DNA of 23,939 nt, taken from Microbacteriaceae bacterium. Its GTDB lineage: Bacteria; Actinomycetota; Actinomycetes; Actinomycetales; Microbacteriaceae. The position numbers and the translations under genes were made by a program. The notes under the pieces are model-generated. The model saw nothing but the letters and a program-made list of their open reading frames with translations, ran no database searches and was not told where the DNA came from. The DNA lies in the NCBI GenBank assembly GCA_947455385.1, contig CANGNR010000007.1:1-23939 (forward strand), written 5' to 3'. This document shows positions 13,849-20,883 of this stretch, piece after piece (positions within the stretch are counted from its first letter, which is position 1; each line of letters starts with the position of its first letter).

Positions 13849-14664
13849 CGGCTCGACCTCGGATATGACGGCACACGCTATGCGGGCTTCGCCAAACAGA
13901 GGCGGCTTGCCACGGTGCAGAGCGAGCTGCTGACGGCTCTGACCACGGTGTTTGGCGAGAGCAAGAATGACTTCTTCATGCGAGTGGCCGGCCGCACCGA
14001 CGCCGGCGTGCACGCCCTGGGTCAGGTAGCGCACATCGACCTCTCGCGCGAGCAGCTCAAGCGCATTGGGCGCGGCAAATCGCTCGCCGTTCGCCTGAAC
14101 TCGCTGCTGCCGAGCGACATTCGCGTTTATTCGATCGCAGAGGCCCCGGCTGGCTTCGACGCCAGATTCTCGGCCACCTATCGCCGCTACCGCTACCGAA
14201 TCGGCGACGCCAAGGCCTTCATCAGCCCGCTCGAGGCGCGCTTCACGCTCTGGCTCGACTTTGCGCTAGATACCGATGCCATGCAGAGGGCCGCCGACGG
14301 GCTGATCGGCCTGCACGACTTTGCAACCTTCTGCAAGCCACGCGAGGGTGCCACCACGATTCGCGAGTTGCGCGAAATCACCGTCGGCCGCGACCCTGAC
14401 GGCGTGGTCACCGTTCAGCTGCAGGCCGACGCGTTTTGCCACAACATGGTGCGCTCGATTGTCGGGGCGCTCATTCGAGTTGGCGGCGGCAGGGCCGAGC
14501 CGGCAGACGTTCTGCGCATCCTGGGCCTGAAGAGCAGGGTCGAGGCATACAAGGTCGTCGCCGCCCACGGACTCACCCTGATCGAGATCGGTTATCCGGA
14601 GCAATCAGAGATGGCGGGTCAGGCCGAAAAGGCGCGCAATATGCGCTCGCTCGACGAAAACTAG
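13804..14664 (+). CDS. truA: tRNA pseudouridine synthase A
   Basis: TruA makes pseudouridine at positions 38-40 of the tRNA anticodon arm. The catalytic Asp66 is in AGRTDAGVHALGQVAH, and the second half has FATFCKPREGATTIREL and the substrate-binding DAFCHNMVRSIVGALIRVGGG. The conserved core starts at RFRLDLGYDGTRYAGFAKQ (about residue 14). The only usual start codon before that is the ATG at 13804, inside a strong hairpin and without a clear Shine-Dalgarno. The first 13 residues simply reflect the hairpin sequence, so the start is uncertain and expression may be low. At 286 residues the length fits. TruA commonly follows rplQ. Confidence 0.93.
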   Translation: MNQPVDQQVDGLIRFRLDLGYDGTRYAGFAKQRRLATVQSELLTALTTVFGESKNDFFMRVAGRTDAGVHALGQVAHIDLSREQLKRIGRGKSLAVRLNSLLPSDIRVYSIAEAPAGFDARFSATYRRYRYRIGDAKAFISPLEARFTLWLDFALDTDAMQRAADGLIGLHDFATFCKPREGATTIRELREITVGRDPDGVVTVQLQADAFCHNMVRSIVGALIRVGGGRAEPADVLRILGLKSRVEAYKVVAAHGLTLIEIGYPEQSEMAGQAEKARNMRSLDEN

Positions 14665-14667
14665 GGT

Positions 14668-14696
14668 TTGACCTACACCGCAAGTGTGGCTAAACT
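14668..14696 (+). promoter_or_regulatory. Promoter for rplM-rpsI
   Basis: TTGACC (14668-14673) is followed after exactly 17 bases by TAAACT (14691-14696), a close match to the consensus for the main sigma factor. It starts just after the truA stop. Transcription would start near 14703, leaving a leader of about 110 bases. This is the best promoter match in the window. Confidence 0.75.
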
Positions 14697-14813
14697 TGAA
14701 CCTTGGTGCCGTTCGTCTGTTGACTACGGCGTGCAAAGTTTGAATCCCAGAAGCGTTCTGCTTCGTAGCGGATTCGATTTCAATCCGACAGAGAAGTAGT
14801 AAGGCAATTTAGC
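14697..14813 (+). promoter_or_regulatory. rplM leader with small hairpins
   Basis: The leader has CGGATT (14769-14774) pairing with AATCCG (14782-14787) around a seven-base loop. GAAGC (14750-14754) can pair with GCTTC (14760-14764), and GCCGT pairs with ACGGC in the first part. An AAGG site precedes the GTG start. Leaders that bind L13 are known before rplM in Bacillus-type bacteria; similarity to those was not established here. Confidence 0.35.
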
Positions 14814-15257
14814 GTGCGTACTTATTCACCGAAGGCTCACGAGCTTAACAACGAGTGGCTCGTAATCGACGCCACCGACGTAGTTCTTGGCCGCCTAGCC
14901 ACCCACGCCGCAGCACTGCTGCGCGGCAAGCACAAGGCAACCTTCGCGCCACACATGGACAACGGTGACTTCGTCATCATCATCAACGCAGAGAAGGTCG
15001 CCCTCACCGGTGCCAAGCTCGCGCAGAAGAAGGCATACCGTCACTCGGGCTATCCAGGTGGTCTGACCGCTACAACTTACAGCGAGCTTCTCGAGAAGAA
15101 CCCAGAGAAGGCCGTTGAGAAGGCCATCAAGGGCATGCTTCCAAAGAACAAGCTCGGAGCCGCACAGCTCTCGAAGCTCAAGGTTTACCGCGGCGCAGAG
15201 CACCCACACGCAGCTCAGCAGCCAAAGACTTTCATCATCGACCAGGTCGCCCAGTAA
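14814..15257 (+). CDS. rplM: 50S ribosomal protein L13
   Basis: L13 is an early-assembly 23S-binding protein. From the GTG at 14814 it has 147 residues, the family length. It begins MRTYSPKAHELNNEWLVIDA, with the signature DVVLGRLATHAAALLRGKHK, then the segment AYRHSGYPGGLTATTYSELL and the C-terminal AIKGMLPKNKLGAAQLSKLKVY. The start has AAGG (14801-14804) upstream at a loose distance. rpsI follows after 29 bases. Confidence 0.98.
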   Translation: MRTYSPKAHELNNEWLVIDATDVVLGRLATHAAALLRGKHKATFAPHMDNGDFVIIINAEKVALTGAKLAQKKAYRHSGYPGGLTATTYSELLEKNPEKAVEKAIKGMLPKNKLGAAQLSKLKVYRGAEHPHAAQQPKTFIIDQVAQ

Positions 15258-15264
15258 TTACTGG
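15251..15264. repeat. Palindrome over the rplM stop codon
   Basis: CCAGTAATTACTGG is a perfect 14-base palindrome spanning the TAA of rplM. In RNA it could make a five-base stem closed by AATT. It has no T-run after it, and rpsI is expected to be read through. It may be chance or a weak processing signal. Confidence 0.4.
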
Positions 15265-15286
15265 CGCAAAAGAATAAGGAAAATTC

Positions 15287-15793
15287 GTGGCTAAGACCGA
15301 AGCAACCCCAGCTGCTGCAGAAGAAGTTGTAGCAGTAGAGAGCTACACCACCGAGACCCCAGCGGCCAAGGCTGCACCTGCCGCCAAGGCTCGTGGCCCA
15401 CTCAACGTTCCAGGCGCAGGCCTCGGTCGTCGCAAGCAGGCCATCGCCCGCGTTCGCCTGGTTCCAGGCACCGGCGTGATCAAGGTCAACGGTCGCGACC
15501 TCGAGAACTACTTTCCTAACAAGCTGCACCAGCAGCTGATCACCGACCCCTTCACGGTTCTTGACCTCAAGGGTTCGTACGACGTTATCGCCCGTATCTC
15601 GGGTGGTGGCTCGGCTGGTCAGGCTGGCGCACTTCGCCTCGGCATCGCTCGTGCACTCAACGAGATCGACCGCGACAACAACCGTCCTTCGCTCAAGAAG
15701 GCTGGCTTCTTGAAGCGCGACCCTCGCGTCATCGAGCGCAAGAAGGCCGGTCTCAAGAAGGCCCGCAAGGCCTCTCAGTTCTCGAAGCGCTAA
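15287..15793 (+). CDS. rpsI: 30S ribosomal protein S9 with N-terminal extension
   Basis: S9 reaches the P-site tRNA with its C-terminal Lys/Arg end. From the GTG at 15287 it has 168 residues. The conserved domain starts at about residue 43 with LGRRKQAIARVRLVPGTGVIKVNGRDLENYF (shown in part by GRRKQAIARVRLVPGTG), continues with RISGGGSAGQAGALRLGIARAL and ends KKARKASQFSKR, the invariant S9 terminus. The first about 40 residues are an Ala/Glu/Thr-rich extension seen in related actinobacteria. AAGGA (15276-15280) is the ribosome site. Its position after rplM is universal. Confidence 0.98.
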   Translation: MAKTEATPAAAEEVVAVESYTTETPAAKAAPAAKARGPLNVPGAGLGRRKQAIARVRLVPGTGVIKVNGRDLENYFPNKLHQQLITDPFTVLDLKGSYDVIARISGGGSAGQAGALRLGIARALNEIDRDNNRPSLKKAGFLKRDPRVIERKKAGLKKARKASQFSKR

Positions 15794-15822
15794 AGTCGGC
15801 CGACTGCCTTTTCGGCTAGTCT
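15794..15822 (+). promoter_or_regulatory. rpsI-glmM junction: hairpin and -10 box for leaderless glmM
   Basis: The palindrome AGTCGGCCGACT (15794-15805) and a stem GACTGCC with GGC-T-AGTC (15802-15820, one bulged T) lie between rpsI and glmM. TAGTCT (15817-15822) is a TANNNT -10 box placed so that RNA would start at or next to the glmM ATG (15829). No good -35 is visible. There is no Shine-Dalgarno before the ATG, in keeping with a leaderless mRNA. Confidence 0.4.
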
Positions 15823-15828
15823 TTCACC

Positions 15829-17175
15829 ATGGCTAGGCTCTTTGGCACCGACGGCGTTCGCGGCACTGCCAACAAGGTCATCACTGTCGAACTTGCCCTT
15901 TCACTCGCTCAAGCCGCCGCGCGCGTTTTGGGAGAATCTTCGCGCCAGGCCGGCGTTCGCCCCAAGGCAGTAATCGCCCGCGATCCACGCATCTCTGGCG
16001 AATTCATCGCCGCAGCTGTTTCGGCCGGCCTCGCATCCGCGGGAGTCGACGTGTTCGACGCCGGCGTTCTGCCAACCCCAGCAGCCGCATACCTGACCGC
16101 CGACCTCGACGCCGACTTTGGCGTCATGATCTCGGCATCGCACAACCCAGCTGCCGACAACGGTATTAAGTTCTTTGCACGGGGTGGCCACAAGCTGCCA
16201 GACTCCACCGAAGACCGCATCGAGGCCGCCATGGCCGAGGCCCCGCTGGCGCCGGTTGGCGGCGAGGTTGGCCGCGTCACGCGATTTGCCGACGCCGAAG
16301 ACCGCTACGCCCTACACCTGCTCTCAGCCCTGCCAAACCGCCTTGATGGCCTAAAGGTCGTCATCGACTGCGCCAACGGTGCGGCCTCGGCGGTCTCGCC
16401 ACAGCTCTTTGCCGACGCCGGCGCCAAGGTAATAGTCATCGGGGCCGACCCAGACGGCCTCAACATCAACCTTGGCTCCGGCTCGACCCACCTCACCGCG
16501 CTTCAGGCCGCGGTTCTAGAACATGGCGCGGATGCCGGAATCGCCCACGACGGCGACGCCGACCGTTGCCTCGCGGTCGACCACACGGGCGCCGTCGTGG
16601 ATGGTGACCAGATCATGGCCATCCTTGCTGTTGCTATGAAGCAGTCTGGCGAACTCGCTCGCAACACCCTCGTGGCAACCGTGATGAGCAACCTCGGGCT
16701 GCGCATCGCGATGGCCGAAAACGACATCGAAATGATCGAGACCAAGGTCGGCGACCGCTACGTGCTCGATGCGATTCGCGAGGGCGGATACACCCTCGGC
16801 GGCGAGCAGTCTGGCCACGTAATCTTCACCCGCTGGGCAACCACGGGCGACGGCATCCTCACCGGCCTCAAGCTCATGGCAGAGGTCGCTCGTCAGGGCA
16901 AGCCGCTCGCCGAGCTCACCAAGGTCATGCGCGTTTATCCGCAGGTGCTGGTCAACGTGCCCGGCGTCGATAAAAACCGCGTGGATGGCGATGCCGAAAT
17001 CCAGGCTTTGGTGGCTGCCGCAGAGGCAGAGTTGGCGGGCTCGGGCCGCGTGCTGCTGCGCCCATCAGGCACCGAAAGCCTCGTGCGCGTAATGGTTGAG
17101 GCCGCCGATCAGGGCACCGCGCAGTCTTGGGCAGATCGCATCGCCCACCTCGTCACCAAAAACCTCGCAATCTAG
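15829..17175 (+). CDS. glmM: Phosphoglucosamine mutase
   Basis: GlmM converts glucosamine-6-phosphate to glucosamine-1-phosphate on the way to UDP-GlcNAc and peptidoglycan. The 448-residue protein has all four active-site parts: the phosphoserine loop MISASHNPAADNGIKF (Ser104), the metal-binding DGDADR (241-246), the sugar loop GGEQSGH (324-330) and the phosphate loop RPSGTESLVR (411-420). It starts MARLFGTDGVRGTAN, diagnostic for GlmM rather than phosphomannomutase. The rpsI-glmM neighbourhood is typical of actinobacteria. A possible leaderless start is described at the junction. The next gene begins within nine bases of its stop. Confidence 0.97.
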   Translation: MARLFGTDGVRGTANKVITVELALSLAQAAARVLGESSRQAGVRPKAVIARDPRISGEFIAAAVSAGLASAGVDVFDAGVLPTPAAAYLTADLDADFGVMISASHNPAADNGIKFFARGGHKLPDSTEDRIEAAMAEAPLAPVGGEVGRVTRFADAEDRYALHLLSALPNRLDGLKVVIDCANGAASAVSPQLFADAGAKVIVIGADPDGLNINLGSGSTHLTALQAAVLEHGADAGIAHDGDADRCLAVDHTGAVVDGDQIMAILAVAMKQSGELARNTLVATVMSNLGLRIAMAENDIEMIETKVGDRYVLDAIREGGYTLGGEQSGHVIFTRWATTGDGILTGLKLMAEVARQGKPLAELTKVMRVYPQVLVNVPGVDKNRVDGDAEIQALVAAAEAELAGSGRVLLRPSGTESLVRVMVEAADQGTAQSWADRIAHLVTKNLAI

Positions 17176-17183
17176 GAGCCGCC

Positions 17184-17642
17184 TTGAGCGCCGCAGAACT
17201 TTCTAACGAGCAAGCCAAGGGCATCGCCGTAGCGCTGTTCAACCGGGTCTGGGCCTTCATCGACAACAAAGACCGCACCGAGGCCGACGAGCTCGAGATG
17301 ATTCACGCGGCACACGCGAGCCGCTGGCACTGGCAGCAGGCGGGCGGCCCAAAGCAGTGGGCGATAGGCGAGTGGCAGTGCGCACGCGTTTACTGCGAGG
17401 TCGGGTTTCCTGAGCTTGCGATTTTTCACGCCCAGGCCTGCCTCGAGCTCACCGAATCTAACGACCTAGAACAGTGGATGCTGGCCTCGGCATACGAGGT
17501 TCTGGCCCGTGCCTACTGGGCCGCCGGCGACCTCGACCTTGCCAAGCTTTCGCGCGGTCGCGCGCGGCAGATCCTCGCCAACTATCCCGAGGACGAAGAC
17601 AGCCGCATCATTCAGCAACAGGTCGACGAACTAACCTTCTAG
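17184..17642 (+). CDS. Conserved hypothetical protein, TPR-like helical
   Basis: I do not recognise the function. The start TTG at 17184 is supported by AGGAG (17174-17178), which overlaps the glmM stop, five bases upstream. The alternative ATG at 17127 lies inside glmM. The 152-residue product has no signal peptide and no membrane segment. It is all-helical by eye, with two helical hairpins that resemble tetratricopeptide repeats: one around QWAIGEWQCARVYCEVGF and one around ASAYEVLARAYWAAGDLD. Tryptophans are unusually frequent. It is probably co-transcribed with glmM, so a link with cell-wall precursor supply is possible but not shown. It ends in CTAG, shared with the stop of coaA on the other strand. 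Confidence 0.85.
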   Translation: MSAAELSNEQAKGIAVALFNRVWAFIDNKDRTEADELEMIHAAHASRWHWQQAGGPKQWAIGEWQCARVYCEVGFPELAIFHAQACLELTESNDLEQWMLASAYEVLARAYWAAGDLDLAKLSRGRARQILANYPEDEDSRIIQQQVDELTF

Positions 17643-18613
17643 ATTTTGCGCAGGAGCACGGAGTCGACCTTGTGGCTCTTGCCTTTACGAAGCACGAGGT
17701 TCGCACGCGACTGGGTCGGCAGGATGTTTGCCTCGAGGTTCGGCAGATTGATGGTGTTCCAGATTTCGTGAGCCCGAGCCTCTGCCTGTTCGAGGGGCAT
17801 CTCGGCGTAGCGGTGAAAATACGAGACCGGATTCGTGAAGGCAGACTCGCGCAGCTTGCGAAAGCGGTTGATGAACCAATCCGAGATGTTGTCGGTGTCG
17901 GCATCCACGTAGATTTTGAAGTCAAAGTAGTCGCTCAGCGTGACGGCCTGCCCGCCGCTCGGAGACTGAAGCACGTTTAGACCCTCGACGATCAGTACGT
18001 CTGGCGCAGAAACCACGGCCTCGGCGCCAGGCACGATGTCGTAGCTGAGGTGCGAATAGACCGGAGCGGCCACCCGCTCGACCCCGCTCTTGATGTCGGC
18101 AACAAACTTGAGCAGCGCTAGTCGGTCGTAGCTCTCGGGGAATCCCTTGCGCGCCATGATGCCGCGTCGCTCAAGCTCTGCGTTGGGGTAGAGAAAACCA
18201 TCGGTGGTTATGAGCTCGACCTTTGGCGTGCCAGGCCAGCGGCTGAGCAGTTCGCGCAGTAGACGCGAGACAGTGGACTTGCCGACCGCGACCGAACCGG
18301 CGATGCCGATGATGAACGGGGTACGCTTTGCTCGCTCGCCGAGAAACGCGCTGCTCGCGCGGTGCATGGTGGCCGAGTTGGTGACATACAGGTTGAGCAG
18401 CTGGCTGAGCGGCAGATAAACCTGCTCTACCTCGGCCAGATCGAGCTCGTCGCCGAGGCCACGAATCTTGGTCAGTTCGGCCTCAGTGAGGTGCAATTCG
18501 GTGGATTCGGCGAGTGCCGACCAGTCTGCTCGAGAGATTTCGACGAAGGGAGTGATGCCAGCGGCCGTTGGGTCTTCGCCGCCGGCTGTGACCCGCCCCT
18601 GCTCATCGCTCAT
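17639..18613 (-). CDS. coaA: Pantothenate kinase, type I
   Basis: CoaA phosphorylates pantothenate, the first step of coenzyme A synthesis. It is on the - strand with 324 residues from the ATG at 18613; a TTG at 18622 would add three residues. The P-loop GSVAVGKS is at residues 106-113, followed by TTDGFLYPNAEL, the GFPESYDRLALLKFVADIKSG segment, YSHLSYDIV, and the C-terminal INLPNLEANILPTQSRANLVLRK-type ending (shown as NLEANILPTQSRANLVLRKG), all CoaA hallmarks. Its stop TAG overlaps the stop of the + strand neighbour over CTAG (17639-17642). The divergent glmS gene begins 30 bases from its start. CoaA is regulated by CoA feedback in E. coli. Confidence 0.97.
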   Translation of the reverse strand: MSDEQGRVTAGGEDPTAAGITPFVEISRADWSALAESTELHLTEAELTKIRGLGDELDLAEVEQVYLPLSQLLNLYVTNSATMHRASSAFLGERAKRTPFIIGIAGSVAVGKSTVSRLLRELLSRWPGTPKVELITTDGFLYPNAELERRGIMARKGFPESYDRLALLKFVADIKSGVERVAAPVYSHLSYDIVPGAEAVVSAPDVLIVEGLNVLQSPSGGQAVTLSDYFDFKIYVDADTDNISDWFINRFRKLRESAFTNPVSYFHRYAEMPLEQAEARAHEIWNTINLPNLEANILPTQSRANLVLRKGKSHKVDSVLLRKI

Positions 18614-18643
18614 AGCGTGCAATTCTGCCCTAAATTAGAACCC
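18614..18643. promoter_or_regulatory. Overlapping divergent promoters of coaA and glmS
   Basis: Only 30 bases separate the two start codons. On the + strand TAAATT (18631-18636) lies seven bases before the glmS ATG at 18644, so a leaderless mRNA is likely. On the - strand TAATTT (complement of 18632-18637) lies upstream of coaA and would give a leader of about a dozen bases. The -10 boxes overlap almost completely. No clear -35 was found on either strand, though it would have to lie in the coding regions. Confidence 0.4.
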
Positions 18644-20500
18644 ATGTGTGGAATCGTGGGTTACGTAGGGCCAAAAGCAACCCTCGATGTAGTGCTCGCC
18701 GGCTTGGGTCGGCTCGAATACCGAGGATACGACTCGGCAGGCGTCTCGGTAATTGGTGAAAACGGCAAACTTGAGACCCGCAAGAAGGCCGGCAAACTAG
18801 CGAATCTGCGCAACTCCATCGCCGAAAACCCGCTGCCAAGCAGCCACATCGGCATCGGTCACACCCGATGGGCAACCCACGGAGCCCCGACCGACGGCAA
18901 CGCGCACCCTCACCTCGGCGGCACCGACCTCAAACTCTCGCTGATTCACAACGGCATCATCGAAAACTTCGCCGAACTCAAGGCCGAACTCGTGGCTGCC
19001 GGCACCGTCTTTGCCAGCGAGACCGACACCGAGGTTGCCGCCCACCTGATTGCCGCCGAATACGCTCGCGTGGGCAACCTGACCGACGCCTTTGCCAACG
19101 TGGTCAAGCGACTGCACGGCGCCTTTACGATTCTCGTCATTCACGAGGATGAACCGGATGTCGTGCTCGCCGCCCGCTGCAACGCACCGCTCGTGATTGG
19201 CCTGGGCGATGGCGAAAACTTCTTGGGCTCCGACGTTGCCGCCTTTGTTGAGCACACCAAGCGCGCCATCTCGGTTGGTCAGAACCAGATCGTGATTCTG
19301 CGTGCCGACAAGGTCGAGCTGCGCACCTTCGATGGCGAGCCGGTTGAGGCATGCGAGTTCACCGTCGATTGGGACGCTTCGGCGGCATCCAAGGGCGGTT
19401 GGTCTTCGTTCATGGCCAAAGAGATTGCCGACCAGCCTCAGGCGGTCGCCGACACCCTGATGGGTCGCCTTCGCTCGGACGGCAGCATCTGGCTCGACGA
19501 GATTTCGGGCTTCAGCACCGACGACCTCAAGGCCATCGACCGCATCATCATCGTTGCCTGTGGCACCGCGAGCTACGCCGGTGACGTTGCCAAGTATGCG
19601 ATCGAGAAGTGGGCGCACGTGCCCGTGCAGGTCGAGCTCTCGCACGAGTTTAGATACCGCAGCCCAATCGTCACGCCGAACACTCTTGTGGTGGCAATCT
19701 CGCAGTCGGGCGAGACCATGGACACCCTCATGGCAACCCGCTACGCGCGCGAACTGGGTGCTCGGGTGCTTGCGATCTGCAACACCCAGGGCGCGACCCT
19801 GGCTCGCGAGTCTGACGCGGTTATCTACACTCACGCTGGCCCTGAGGTCGCCGTTGCCTCGACCAAGGCCCTAACCGCCCAGATCACCGCCGGCTACCTG
19901 CTCGGCCTATTCTTGGCCTCGGCTCGTGGCGCCACGCCGCGCACCGAGTTGGCAAAGATCGGTCGCGAGCTGCTCAAGTTGCCGGCCAAGATCACCAAGG
20001 TTCTCGACGGACTCGAGCAGGCCAAAGCGCTCGGCACCGAAATGGCGAATGCCAAGTCGGTGCTCTTCTTGGGCCGCAATGTTGGCTACCCGATCGCCAT
20101 GGAGGGTGCGCTCAAGCTCAAAGAGCTCGCCTACATTCACGCCGAGGGCTTTGCCGCCGGCGAACTGAAGCACGGGCCAATCGCGCTGATCGAGGCCGGT
20201 CAGCCCGTCATCGTGATCGTGCCAAGCCCGCGCGATGTCGACAGCCTGCACCCAAAGGTGGTCTCGAACATTCAGGAGATTCGCGCTCGCGGAGCCCGCG
20301 TTATTGCAATCGCCGAGCAGGGCGACACCGAGGTTTCGCAGTACGCCGAGGATGTCATCTTTGTGCCTCAGACTCTGCCGATGCTGGCCCCGCTGCTCAC
20401 CGTTATTCCGCTTCAGGGCTTTGCGCTGGCGTTGGCGACCGCGCTCGGCCTCGACGTCGACCAGCCGCGCAACCTGGCCAAGTCGGTCACGGTCGAATAG
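18644..20500 (+). CDS. glmS: Glutamine-fructose-6-phosphate aminotransferase (isomerizing)
   Basis: GlmS makes glucosamine-6-phosphate from fructose-6-phosphate and glutamine, the entry step to UDP-GlcNAc. The start is the ATG at 18644, since the nucleophile Cys2 (MCGIVGYVG) must follow the removed Met. The frame is open far upstream, but that part lies in coaA antisense. The glutaminase domain (1-~230) has the RLEYRGYDSAG and HTRWATHGAPT motifs. Two SIS domains follow, with ACGTASYAGDVAKY and SQSGETMDTLMATRYA, then GELKHGPIALI and the C-terminal NLAKSVTVE, which closes the active site. At 618 residues it is full length. No glmS riboswitch was seen. Confidence 0.98.
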   Translation: MCGIVGYVGPKATLDVVLAGLGRLEYRGYDSAGVSVIGENGKLETRKKAGKLANLRNSIAENPLPSSHIGIGHTRWATHGAPTDGNAHPHLGGTDLKLSLIHNGIIENFAELKAELVAAGTVFASETDTEVAAHLIAAEYARVGNLTDAFANVVKRLHGAFTILVIHEDEPDVVLAARCNAPLVIGLGDGENFLGSDVAAFVEHTKRAISVGQNQIVILRADKVELRTFDGEPVEACEFTVDWDASAASKGGWSSFMAKEIADQPQAVADTLMGRLRSDGSIWLDEISGFSTDDLKAIDRIIIVACGTASYAGDVAKYAIEKWAHVPVQVELSHEFRYRSPIVTPNTLVVAISQSGETMDTLMATRYARELGARVLAICNTQGATLARESDAVIYTHAGPEVAVASTKALTAQITAGYLLGLFLASARGATPRTELAKIGRELLKLPAKITKVLDGLEQAKALGTEMANAKSVLFLGRNVGYPIAMEGALKLKELAYIHAEGFAAGELKHGPIALIEAGQPVIVIVPSPRDVDSLHPKVVSNIQEIRARGARVIAIAEQGDTEVSQYAEDVIFVPQTLPMLAPLLTVIPLQGFALALATALGLDVDQPRNLAKSVTVE

Positions 20501-20523
20501 GCGCTGGCGGGGTTCAGTAGAAC

Positions 20524-20883
20524 ATGATCAAGGGCGTTGGAGTCGACCTGGTTGACGTGCAGCGCTTCGTCGACCACCTTGCCAAGACGCCTGGCCTTGG
20601 CGAGAGACTGCTCACGGATGCCGAACGGGTTGGCGCACCCAATAGTTTGGCCGGCCGCTTTGCCGCCAAAGAAGCTTTTATCAAGGCCGTTGGCAATGCC
20701 GCCGGGATGAACTGGCGTGAGGTCGAGGTGACCTACGATGCTGCCGGACGGCCATCCTTGTTGGTTTCGGGGGCGACCCAAACTATCGTTGAAGCAGCCG
20801 GCATTGAGCGCTTTCACCTTTCGATTTCGCACGACGGCGGATTCGCGATTGCCTACGTTATCGCCGAGGGAGGCGCAGCATGA
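20524..20883 (+). CDS. acpS: Holo-[acyl-carrier-protein] synthase
   Basis: AcpS moves the 4'-phosphopantetheine arm from CoA to the acyl carrier protein of fatty-acid synthesis. The 119-residue product is full length, with IKGVGVDLVDVQRF at the start carrying the metal-binding Asp, and AGRFAAKEAFIKAVG with the conserved Glu and Lys, plus HLSISHDGGFAIAYVI at the end. Its cofactor donor CoA depends on the pantothenate kinase encoded nearby. Only 23 bases separate it from glmS, and its TGA overlaps the alr ATG over ATGA (20880-20883). Confidence 0.96.
   Translation: MIKGVGVDLVDVQRFVDHLAKTPGLGERLLTDAERVGAPNSLAGRFAAKEAFIKAVGNAAGMNWREVEVTYDAAGRPSLLVSGATQTIVEAAGIERFHLSISHDGGFAIAYVIAEGGAA

Noticed and set aside
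15251..15264. Palindrome at the rplM stop as a terminator
   Set aside because: It has a short stem and no T-run, and rpsI belongs to the same transcript.
17127..17183. Upstream ATG for the gene after glmM
   Set aside because: It is inside glmM without a ribosome site, while TTG 17184 has AGGAG at a good distance.
18362..18643. Upstream extension of the glmS frame (712 codons)
   Set aside because: GlmS needs Cys as residue 2, so the start is ATG 18644. The extra part lies in coaA antisense.
18614..18643. glmS ribozyme/riboswitch before glmS
   Set aside because: The 30-base gap is much too short for that RNA, and no such element is expected with a leaderless start.
18797..19834. 345-codon open frame on the - strand opposite glmS
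   Set aside because: It is a shadow of glmS with no motif or ribosome site. The + strand frame is clearly GlmS.
20501..20523. Promoter for acpS at the TAGAAC before its ATG
   Set aside because: The hexamer lacks the final T and no -35 fits. Read-through from glmS is simpler.
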